6,344 nucleotides of DNA from Treponema sp. (GTDB lineage Bacteria > Spirochaetota > Spirochaetia > Treponematales > Breznakiellaceae), in contig JAIRLK010000324.1 of NCBI GenBank assembly GCA_031259515.1, forward strand, positions 1-6,344. The letters run 5' to 3'. The notes under the pieces were generated by a model. It saw only the letters and a list, made by a program, of their open reading frames with translations, had not been told where the DNA came from and did no database searches. A program made the position numbers and the translations under genes. Positions 1-6,344 of the stretch are shown piece after piece; position 1 is the stretch's first letter, and each line of letters begins with the position of its first letter.

Positions 1-218
1 CCGCGGCCCAGCTTCAAACCCTGTTCTACTATCTTTCGCGGGAATACGCGGTGGAGGAGTCCGGGGACAGCCGCTTCATCCCGGGCCGGGCGGCGGCCAT
101 GCGGTACCAGGGTAAACCCATCGGCGTCTTTGGAGAGATTCATCCGGAAGTGCTGGAAAATTGGGGGATAACCGTTCCCTGTATTGCCGCGGAGTTTGAC
201 CTGGATGCGCTGTTGTAG
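1..218 (+). CDS. pheT: Phenylalanyl-tRNA synthetase beta subunit, archaeal/spirochaete type (3' end only)
   Basis: Last 71 residues of a protein that begins before the window; codons are in frame from position 3 and the stop is TAG at 216-218. PheT pairs with PheS in the cytoplasm to charge tRNA-Phe with phenylalanine. Visible signature: FIPGRAA at residues 25-31 of the fragment, then IGVFGEIHPEVLENWGI at 40-56, which matches the conserved GR...G.iG..GEiHP segment near the end of the catalytic-like core of PheT. The protein ends 15 residues later with FDLDALL. Ordinary bacterial PheT continues for roughly 100 residues into an FDX-ACB anticodon-binding domain, whereas archaeal/eukaryotic-type PheT ends about here. 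That type is known from spirochaetes among bacteria, so the fragment hints at the host. The assignment is confident; the lineage inference is moderate. Confidence 0.88.
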   Translation, partial: AAQLQTLFYYLSREYAVEESGDSRFIPGRAAAMRYQGKPIGVFGEIHPEVLENWGITVPCIAAEFDLDALL

Positions 219-277
219 TCTTTTTTGGATAGTATGATTATTTTTGTCCCATATCGGCGACCTCAAAGAACAACGGC

Positions 278-304
278 TTGACGAAGAAGGTATAAGCGTA
301 TATT
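278..304 (+). promoter_or_regulatory. Weak candidate sigma-70 promoter ahead of the MATE gene
   Basis: TTGACG at 278-283 resembles a -35 box and TATATT at 299-304 a -10 box, separated by 15 bases, shorter than the ideal 17. TATTCA at 301-306 would give a 17-base spacer but a poorer -10. Either choice puts the transcription start almost on the ATG at 315, which would make the message leaderless or nearly so. The match may be chance in a short AT-richer gap; the gene could instead be read through from pheT. Confidence 0.2.
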
Positions 305-314
305 CATTACCACT

Positions 315-1709
315 ATGTTTTTACCTATTAAGCATCTGGGTCCGTGGAATTTCTACCGGGAAGCGCTTGCTATCGCCGTGCCGGTAATGTTACAGCAGTT
401 CGTCATGAGCATGGTTTCCCTCATTGATAATTTTATGGTCGCCGGCCTTGGGGATGTCAGCATGGCGGCGGTGAACGTAACGAATCAGATCAACTTTATT
501 TTCATCGTGATTGTTAACGCGGTTTGCGGGGCGGGCGGGATTTATCTTGCTCAGTTCAACGGCGCTAAAGACGCCGACGGTATGCGTCATGCATACCGGT
601 TTAAGGTGATTTTCGTTTGTGCCGTGGCGGCGGTATACTTCGTTCTCTGCTGGCTTATTCCCCGCCAGATGCTTGCCATGATGACTATGGGCAACGCAGC
701 CCAGGATGAAATCATAGATATTGGTGTGCGGTACATCAAACTCATTTCATTTACCCTTTTCCCCCTCGCGATCTCCACAGGCATCGGAACGTCCTATCGT
801 GAGATTGGCAGCCCCAAGATCCCCCTGATCATCTCTTCCGCCGCTACGGTGGTGAACACCATGGGGAACTGGTTCCTGATTTACGGGAACCTGGGCGCTC
901 CCCGGCTTGAGGTAACCGGCGCGGCGCTGGCGACCATTCTGGCCCGGCTTGTTGAAGCGGCGGTTTTTTTGTTCTATGTCCGCGGTTCCCGCAAAGGAAC
1001 GGCGCCGTTCTTCGTTGGTTTCCACAAGATATTCCCGGTAAACCGGCGTCTTATGACGCAAATTCTCGCAAAGTCGGGAATGATGTTCCTCTCCGAAGCC
1101 TCCTGGGTCAGTTCCGAAACCATCATGACCGCGCTCTACAACGGGCGGGGCGGAGCGGAAGTAGTGGCAGGAATGGCTGCGGGCTGGACCATAGCGAACA
1201 TCTTCTTCCTCCTGTTTGGCGGCATTTGGACCACCTCCACCGTTTTGGTTGGAGGCAGCTTGGGGGCCGGCAGGCTTGACGAGGCCCGCACGCGGGGCAC
1301 ATGGATCACCTCCGGCGCCATTGCCGCCGGCTGCATCATTGCCGTTACCGGCGCCGGCGCCGCGACCCTCCTTATCCCCCTGGTCTTCTCCAACCTCACC
1401 GACGCCGCCCGGCATATCAGCCTGGGGCTGGTCTACGTCATCTTTATCTATATGCCCCTCTGGTCCCTGCTCAACGCCCTGTTCGCCATCTCCCGTGCCG
1501 GGGGCGACACCGCGTTAGGCATGTATGTCGATGTTTCGGTGAACACCCTGATCTTCGTTCCCGGCGCGTTCGCCCTTGCCCTGCTTACCCCGCTGCACCC
1601 GGTAACTATGTTCGCCCTCCTGAAATTGTCGGACATCATTAAATACACGATAGCCCGGCGCTGGTTCAGGAAGGAACGGTGGGTACGAAATTTGACGCGC
1701 AGGAATTAA
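315..1709 (+). CDS. MATE-family multidrug/cation efflux transporter
   Basis: A complete 464-residue inner-membrane protein, the usual MATE size, expected to export organic cations, drugs or metabolites in exchange for Na+ or H+. The N-terminal hallmark is visible: a hydrophobic first helix (about 17-38), MVSLIDNFMVAGLGDVSMAAV at 33-53, then helices near 58-80 and 98-116. The internal repeat signature GAPRLEVTGAALATILAR lies at 194-211, and GSLGAGRLDEARTRG at 314-328 matches the start of the second bundle. Further hydrophobic stretches near 250-275, 285-312, 331-357, 368-393, 404-425 and 430-445 give about twelve segments, and a basic tail follows (448-464). ATG 315 is the first standard start after an in-frame stop at 279-281, but no Shine-Dalgarno precedes it at normal distance. 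The second half is much richer in C-ending codons than the first. The subfamily (NorM- or DinF-like) and substrate cannot be told from sequence. It lies 96 bases after pheT on the same strand. Confidence 0.93.
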   Translation: MFLPIKHLGPWNFYREALAIAVPVMLQQFVMSMVSLIDNFMVAGLGDVSMAAVNVTNQINFIFIVIVNAVCGAGGIYLAQFNGAKDADGMRHAYRFKVIFVCAVAAVYFVLCWLIPRQMLAMMTMGNAAQDEIIDIGVRYIKLISFTLFPLAISTGIGTSYREIGSPKIPLIISSAATVVNTMGNWFLIYGNLGAPRLEVTGAALATILARLVEAAVFLFYVRGSRKGTAPFFVGFHKIFPVNRRLMTQILAKSGMMFLSEASWVSSETIMTALYNGRGGAEVVAGMAAGWTIANIFFLLFGGIWTTSTVLVGGSLGAGRLDEARTRGTWITSGAIAAGCIIAVTGAGAATLLIPLVFSNLTDAARHISLGLVYVIFIYMPLWSLLNALFAISRAGGDTALGMYVDVSVNTLIFVPGAFALALLTPLHPVTMFALLKLSDIIKYTIARRWFRKERWVRNLTRRN

Positions 1710-1756
1710 GGCGCCGATCAAGACTGAATAGTTAACGGTTCCTTTGCAACAGGCTC

Positions 1757-4700
1757 TTATAGTATCACAAGATCCAGGTCCCGAACCTCGTCCGTTACGT
1801 CAATGACGGTGCAGCCGCGTAAATAGACCAGCTTTGCGCATACCGGTTTCCCGAAGATGTCCGATACCGCCCGGCTGTATGCCGCAAGCTGCGGATGATG
1901 CCGCGCTGGTTCTTCAACGCGGTCCGTCTTGAAGTCCACGACATACATGACGCCCTCCGATTCAAAGAGCAGGTCTATCGTTCCGATGACCGGTATTTTT
2001 TCGGTCTTTGTCTCCGCCAGGGTGATAATGGGGAATTCCGATGCACGATACGCCGCGTTCAGCGCGAGTTTTCCCAATTCCGAGTCGAGGAAAGCCCGCG
2101 CCATGTTTTCCGCAGCTTCACGGATGGGGGGAATGTCCCGGTCATCAAGCCGGGCCTGAATCCGGGGCGGGATGTGAGGCGCGGCGCCGTTAAAGCGGGC
2201 CTCCAGAAAACTATGGACGATGGTCCCGAAATCGGATGGCTCAAGCCCCGCTCTGTTCAGGATGCCGTCAAGCGGGCCGTCCGGGGCCGGGGGAAGCGCG
2301 TCTTCGATGATGACATCCTGTCCGGCGCGCTTCAGACTGCTGGCGGCTATGGACGTCAAGGGCGGCGGCGGGACAGCGATTGTTTCGGCCTGGGCATAAC
2401 ATGACGCGGCGGCGGCGGCGGCTTCCGCCAGGGAGACCGCCGCGTCTTCCCGGAAGCCGCCCGCAATACGGCGTATCTCTTCCCGGCTGCGGACCGGGAT
2501 AATATCCAGGGTAAAGGGAGCTTCCTCATCTTCCCCCGTAACGAGTACGGGAAGGAGTAAATCAAGAAAGGAGGAAACCGTATTCCGGTCTTGTTTCTTT
2601 GCTTTAAGATAGGCCAGGCGTTCTTTAAGCGATTGAAGGGTGTATTCCCCGTCTGCGGCAATTCCGCGGGTATCCTGTTCTTCTTTTTCATGCTTGTCCG
2701 GTTCGCTTAGGCTTGCGGTTAGAAAAAGCTGGCTTTCGGCCCTGGTCATGGCGACATACAGGAGGCGCCTGAGTTCGGCGATTTCTTTCCGGTTCTCTTC
2801 TTCCCGGTTCAGTTTAAAGAAGTAGTTCTCGAACTGCCCCGGCAGTTCTTCCGCCTGGGGAAGGTTGAGGGTCAGGCCCCAGCGCTCGTCAAAATAGGCG
2901 GTTTCCCGGTTGCCTTTGTCTTTTCTTCCGCTGCCGCAGCAGTACACAAAAACTACCGGGAATTCCAGGCCCTTACTCTTATGGATAGACATGATCCGTA
3001 CGCCTGTACTCTCTTCAAGGAGCGGGATGCTGACGTCGTCGAGCTTTTCTTCCATAGTAATAACATCGTTTATGTAATCCAGGAATTCGGCCAGGCCCTT
3101 GCCCCGGCGGTCCGTATTTCGGGCAATCTCGAAAAAGAGATCAAAGAGTTCGCCGTAAATTTGGGAAGATTCGGACCAAAGCGTTTCATAGCGGTACCCC
3201 TCATCGTACCAGAGTTTAGTCAGTAATTCCGTAACCGGCATGGTACGGGCGTCTTCCGCCAATGCACGGTACCGCTTCCGGGCCAGGCGGTAGAGTTCCC
3301 TATCCTCAGACGGGATCGCTTCCTCCAGGGCTTCGTCAAAGGGGATGCCGCCGCCGTTGAGCAGGCACACCGACAAGGTAAGGTCGCTCAGGCGCATAAA
3401 GGGCGAGCGGATGAGGGCGCCGTAGGCGATGCGGTCTTCGGGGTAAACCAACAGGCGCAGAAACATGAGGAGATCGTTTACCGGGGCGTCATTGAAAATA
3501 CCCGCCGGGCGTTCAGCGGTGAAGGGGACGCCGAAATTCTTGCACTGCCGTTCCAGGGCGCTTTGATGGGAGTAAGAACGCTGGAGCACCGCGAAGTCGC
3601 TATACTCACCGGGCCGCCATACCACGCCGTCAGGCCGGCGTTCCCGGATTTGAAAGCCCGAATCAACCATTGCCCGTATCCGTTCCGCGATGTAGGCGGC
3701 TTCCAGCTCATAATCGGCGAGCTCATTGGGATTGTCCCTGGAGAGGCGGCCCTTGTCCAAAAAACAGAAGTGAACTAACGGGGCGTGCGGGTCTTCCGCC
3801 CCGGCTACCGGCCCGATATCCGGGGCGTAGACGTGGTGATAGGCGGCTTCAAAACCGGGGAGATTCTCATCATCCGGCAAAAACACCCCGCCCCTTTCCG
3901 CTCCGCCGCCGAAGACGCGGTTAAAGGCGTCAATAAGGAGGGGTTCGGACCGGTAATTGCGGACCAGGTTCAGGACGCCGGCCTTTTCCCCGGAACCGGC
4001 GGGAACCCTAAGGGTCCGGGCAAGGCTGCGGAAAACCGAAACATCGGCCCCCCGGAACCGGTAGATCGACTGTTTTTCATCCCCCACAAAGAACATCACG
4101 TCTTCCCGCAGTTCTCCCGGCGCCGGGACGCCGGGGGCGTCTCTTTCGAGGTCCTCAGACAGGAGGAAGATCAGATCCCGCTGAAGGCCGTTGTTGTCCT
4201 GAAATTCGTCAACCATGACGGCCTTACAGGAGTCTTTGTAGACCCGCCGGATGTCCGGGTGTTCGGACAGGGCGTCTACCGACAGACGGGCGATGTCGTC
4301 AAACGTAAGAATTCCCGCTTCCCGTTTCTGCCGGTTAAACTGGCGCTGAAACTCCTCTACCAGGGAAAAGGCTTCCCCGATGACGCTGCTTTGCAGAGCG
4401 GTGTTGGCAAAGGACCCCAGGTCCCCGTACAGTTCCCGCAACGCCTTGATACGCCCGGTGATCGCCTGAAATTTCCGTGAACCCCCCACGGCAAGGTTCA
4501 TGGCTTGCAGGCGGTTGAGCCAGGCGAAATACCCGGCGATGTTCCCCCGGAGCGTGGCGTCGTTACCCGCCGCTTCCAGCAGGGGAGCGATGTCCGGTAT
4601 CTCCGGCGGCGGGGTCGTAAAGAAGTCCTGAAGGGCTCGGTGCAGTTTGGCCGTCGCGTTACCCATCTCGGACAATTCTTCCCGGATACCCGCAATCAGG

Positions 4701-5320
4701 CCGGCGGCTTCCGCGGTTTTACGGTTCCATTGCGTCAAGAGTTCCGCGTACTGCCGCCGTATAAAGCGGCCCAGGTCCGGGGGACGGCTTATGGGGCTGT
4801 ACTCCAGCACGGTGTCCGCGAACAGTTCCTTCGCCACGGTTCTAATCTTCCGATCGGCGATGATGACCTGAAGGGCGGGGTTGTCCCGGTGAGCCAGCAC
4901 AAAGGGCAGCGCCGCGTCCATAGCAAGTTCCCGCACCCGCTGGTTGTCGCTTGAGAAATCCGGGCTGATCCCGTACCGGGAAGAAGCGGTCCGGGCTACG
5001 GCGGCGCAGAAGGAGTCCAGGGTAAGGATACGGGCCTTGTGGAATTCCCCAACCGCTTTCCGCGCCCGCTCGTTGTCCCGCCGGGCCGCCAGAAGCGAAT
5101 AGATGCGGCTGTACATTTCGTTTACCGCTTTGTTGGTAAAGGTCAGGGTAAGAATCTCGTCTACCGTATACCCCTTCTCCGTTACCAGCCAGAGATACCG
5201 GGAAGCCAGGACTTTGGTCTTCCCCGACCCGGCGCCGGCGGTTACAACCATGTTGTATTCGGCGACGGCGGCCTTCCGCTGTTCAGGATCAAGACCGGCC
5301 AGCAGGATTTCAGCGGACAT
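1757..5320 (-). CDS. addA: AddA: ATP-dependent helicase/nuclease subunit A
   Basis: 1187 residues, close to Bacillus AddA (about 1,230). With AddB it forms the cytoplasmic complex that unwinds and resects double-strand breaks for RecA loading. SF1A (UvrD/Rep) motifs appear in order: LDPEQRKAA (10-18), Walker A AGAGSGKT (28-35), Ia LTFTNKAVNEM (59-69), LTLDSF (99-104), II VMVDEFQD (368-375), III FVGDEKQSIYRFRG (411-424), IV LVRNYRSEP (452-460), V VRIMSIHKSKGLEFPVVF (774-791) and VI LRRLLYVAMTRAE (850-862). After a low-complexity linker (about 960-990) comes the RecB-type nuclease: H1036 in GTIVHSFLE, D1116 in IGTIDLLF, D1129 and K1131 in VVDFKTD, and QLAAY (1144-1148). All look intact. The start is ATG at 5318-5320 because it has a GGAGG ribosome site and protein homology begins there. 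The same frame stays open to an ATG at 5530, but those 70 residues lie over addB in another frame and look unlike AddA. It follows addB with an 11-base overlap and converges on the MATE gene. Confidence 0.95.
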   Translation of the reverse strand: MSAEILLAGLDPEQRKAAVAEYNMVVTAGAGSGKTKVLASRYLWLVTEKGYTVDEILTLTFTNKAVNEMYSRIYSLLAARRDNERARKAVGEFHKARILTLDSFCAAVARTASSRYGISPDFSSDNQRVRELAMDAALPFVLAHRDNPALQVIIADRKIRTVAKELFADTVLEYSPISRPPDLGRFIRRQYAELLTQWNRKTAEAAGLIAGIREELSEMGNATAKLHRALQDFFTTPPPEIPDIAPLLEAAGNDATLRGNIAGYFAWLNRLQAMNLAVGGSRKFQAITGRIKALRELYGDLGSFANTALQSSVIGEAFSLVEEFQRQFNRQKREAGILTFDDIARLSVDALSEHPDIRRVYKDSCKAVMVDEFQDNNGLQRDLIFLLSEDLERDAPGVPAPGELREDVMFFVGDEKQSIYRFRGADVSVFRSLARTLRVPAGSGEKAGVLNLVRNYRSEPLLIDAFNRVFGGGAERGGVFLPDDENLPGFEAAYHHVYAPDIGPVAGAEDPHAPLVHFCFLDKGRLSRDNPNELADYELEAAYIAERIRAMVDSGFQIRERRPDGVVWRPGEYSDFAVLQRSYSHQSALERQCKNFGVPFTAERPAGIFNDAPVNDLLMFLRLLVYPEDRIAYGALIRSPFMRLSDLTLSVCLLNGGGIPFDEALEEAIPSEDRELYRLARKRYRALAEDARTMPVTELLTKLWYDEGYRYETLWSESSQIYGELFDLFFEIARNTDRRGKGLAEFLDYINDVITMEEKLDDVSIPLLEESTGVRIMSIHKSKGLEFPVVFVYCCGSGRKDKGNRETAYFDERWGLTLNLPQAEELPGQFENYFFKLNREEENRKEIAELRRLLYVAMTRAESQLFLTASLSEPDKHEKEEQDTRGIAADGEYTLQSLKERLAYLKAKKQDRNTVSSFLDLLLPVLVTGEDEEAPFTLDIIPVRSREEIRRIAGGFREDAAVSLAEAAAAAASCYAQAETIAVPPPPLTSIAASSLKRAGQDVIIEDALPPAPDGPLDGILNRAGLEPSDFGTIVHSFLEARFNGAAPHIPPRIQARLDDRDIPPIREAAENMARAFLDSELGKLALNAAYRASEFPIITLAETKTEKIPVIGTIDLLFESEGVMYVVDFKTDRVEEPARHHPQLAAYSRAVSDIFGKPVCAKLVYLRGCTVIDVTDEVRDLDLVIL

Positions 5321-6344
5321 GAGCGCCTCCCTCTTCCTGAACCTGTGGACGGTGGTTTTGGAACAGCAGCTTTGGGTTCTTTTTAAACGGCTTGGCGTTA
5401 AGGGTAAAGGTTGTACGGCACAGGTACCGGTAATCACATTCCGAACAAGCCGCCACATCAATTTCCAGGGGAACAAAGTCCAGGGTTTCAAGAGATTCGG
5501 CGAACCGGCGGGTACAGCCGTCAAAGACATCCAGGGTTTCCTGATACGCCTCGCGGGTGTGTCCCCGTTTTTTTCCTGGAGAACCGATCACGGCGGTAAC
5601 ATCGTGATTGTTGATGCTGAGAAAACAGGCCCCCTCCACGGGAACTCCGGTTTGCGCCTCGTAGAGTTTGACGTACATGGGCATTTGAAAGTCCCGCAGC
5701 GACGCATCATCCGCCCCGGTACTTTCGGCTTTTGAAGGAGTCGTACCGGTTTTATAATCAACGATTACCGGGCTGTCATCCGGGGAAACCGAAACCCGGT
5801 CCAACACGCCGTTGAGCAGCAGGCCGTTCTGTTCCAGGCTCAGGGAACATTCAATATCCGCTACGGCGTACCCGCCGAAATACCGGGCGTCCACGGTGAG
5901 GAGCGCCGTGATCCTGCGGGCTATTGCCTTAGCCTGGGAAACCACCAGCGGTATTGCCAGCGGGCCCTGAAAGGCGGGATGATTCCGCGCCGCGGCGGCG
6001 GTAATTTCTTCCGTCCATGCGGCGTAATCACCAAGCCGGCTCTGGTTGAATACCCGGTCTTCACCGCGTATGCGGATAAACAGGTCCTTCAATATCTGAT
6101 GGTAGAGCAGCCCTAAGGACGCGTCGTCCATAAGCAGTGCTTCCAGGGCCAGGCTCTTGGTTTCAAATATTTTTTGATACAGCCATTTGGCGGGACAGGA
6201 GAAGAAGACATTAAGGTCCGTGGTAGCCGACGCCCGTATCAGGCTCCCGCCGGCTTCCTGTTCCGCCTGAATACGCTGTTTCGCGGAAATTCTGGTTTCC
6301 AGAAGAGCGGCGGCCGTCGTGTTCCGGGGGAAAGGATACTTCAG
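5310..6344 (-). CDS. addB: AddB: ATP-dependent helicase/nuclease subunit B (C-terminal part)
   Basis: The frame is open from the right edge of the window to TGA at 5310-5312, giving 344 residues. The ATG at 6129-6131 is internal, since family-like sequence continues upstream of it. AddB is about 1,000-1,170 residues in relatives, so most of its helicase-like part lies outside. The segment is the iron-sulfur RecB/Cas4-type nuclease. Numbered from the window edge: SATTDLNVFFSCPAKWL (39-55) carries the first cluster cysteine (C50), LGLLYHQIL has H82, GVLDRV has D182, IVDYKTG has D196 and K198, QMPMYVKLY is at 220-228, and CSECDYRYLC gives C300, C303 and C309. The C-x2-C-x5-C spacing matches the AddB cluster that clamps the nuclease fold, with the first cysteine far upstream. 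All key residues are present, so an active nuclease is predicted. It is the upstream gene of an operon with addA. A lone Cas4-like exonuclease is a poor alternative given the adjacent addA. Confidence 0.92.
   Translation of the reverse strand: MKYPFPRNTTAAALLETRISAKQRIQAEQEAGGSLIRASATTDLNVFFSCPAKWLYQKIFETKSLALEALLMDDASLGLLYHQILKDLFIRIRGEDRVFNQSRLGDYAAWTEEITAAAARNHPAFQGPLAIPLVVSQAKAIARRITALLTVDARYFGGYAVADIECSLSLEQNGLLLNGVLDRVSVSPDDSPVIVDYKTGTTPSKAESTGADDASLRDFQMPMYVKLYEAQTGVPVEGACFLSINNHDVTAVIGSPGKKRGHTREAYQETLDVFDGCTRRFAESLETLDFVPLEIDVAACSECDYRYLCRTTFTLNAKPFKKNPKLLFQNHRPQVQEEGGAHVR
5326..5330 (-). promoter_or_regulatory. Ribosome binding site of addA, inside the end of addB
   Basis: On the minus strand the sequence reads GAGGGAGG, then CGCTC, then ATG. 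The GGAGG core at 5326-5330 sits 5 bases before the ATG at 5318-5320. It settles the addA start against the longer open frame that begins at 5530. It lies within addB codons just ahead of the addB stop at 5310-5312, so addB ribosomes reach it before they terminate, a layout typical of translational coupling. Confidence 0.8.

Noticed and set aside
234..281. Fifteen-residue peptide (ATG 234 to TGA 279-281) as a leader peptide for the MATE gene
   Set aside because: It has only a weak GGA ahead of it, no stacked regulatory codons, and no attenuator-like hairpins follow.
747..1415. 222-residue minus-strand open frame within the MATE gene
   Set aside because: It is a Gly/Arg/Pro-rich low-complexity product of the antisense of a GC-rich membrane protein, with no domain.
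1668..1745. Imperfect inverted pair AAGGAACGGT / ACGGTTCCTT as a terminator hairpin
   Set aside because: The arms are about 55 bases apart, one mismatch interrupts a short stem, one arm is inside the MATE coding region, and no T run follows.
1895..2404. 169-residue plus-strand open frame opposite the addA nuclease domain
   Set aside because: It is antisense to intact nuclease motifs and has no recognisable signature of its own.
3785..4480. 231-residue plus-strand open frame within addA
   Set aside because: It lies antisense to a confidently assigned helicase gene, has no recognisable domain, and such shadows are common in GC-rich genes.
5321..5530. 70-residue N-terminal extension of AddA starting at the ATG at 5530
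   Set aside because: It overlaps addB coding sequence in another frame, is rich in residues atypical of AddA, and a strong SD precedes ATG 5320, where family similarity begins.
5310..6131. Standalone 273-residue nuclease starting at the ATG at 6131
   Set aside because: The frame stays open to the window edge, and the upstream codons contain the conserved SATTDL...CP segment with the first Fe-S cysteine, so this is the C-terminal part of AddB.

Overview
The window holds four protein genes on two converging strands and is almost entirely coding. It is GC-rich. The best taxonomic clue is the first gene. It is the tail of a phenylalanyl-tRNA synthetase beta subunit that stops straight after the GEIHP segment, with no FDX-ACB anticodon-binding domain. 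That is the archaeal/eukaryotic-style PheT, which among bacteria is characteristic of spirochaetes. A treponeme-like spirochaete is therefore the most likely host, at moderate confidence. No plasmid, phage, transposon, CRISPR or RNA gene is visible.

Left part, plus strand: the 3' end of pheT (1-218), a 96-base AT-richer gap (219-314) with only weak promoter-like elements, then a complete MATE-family multidrug/cation exporter (315-1709). The MATE start has no convincing Shine-Dalgarno sequence, and codon usage changes clearly between the first and second halves of the gene.

Right part, minus strand: an addB-addA operon transcribed toward the MATE gene. addB (C-terminal 344 residues, 5310-6344) runs off the right edge. 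addA (1757-5320, 1187 aa) is complete and overlaps the end of addB by 11 bases, with a strong ribosome binding site inside addB. Together they encode the AddAB helicase-nuclease, which resects double-strand DNA ends for RecA-dependent recombination and degrades foreign linear DNA. AddA has all the expected SF1A helicase motifs and an intact RecB-type nuclease. The AddB fragment has its own intact nuclease and all four cysteines of the iron-sulfur cluster. The MATE gene and addA converge across a 47-base gap with no obvious terminator.

I see no unknown system here. The window reads as ordinary chromosomal housekeeping DNA, and the observations of interest are details of gene expression, composition and domain architecture.
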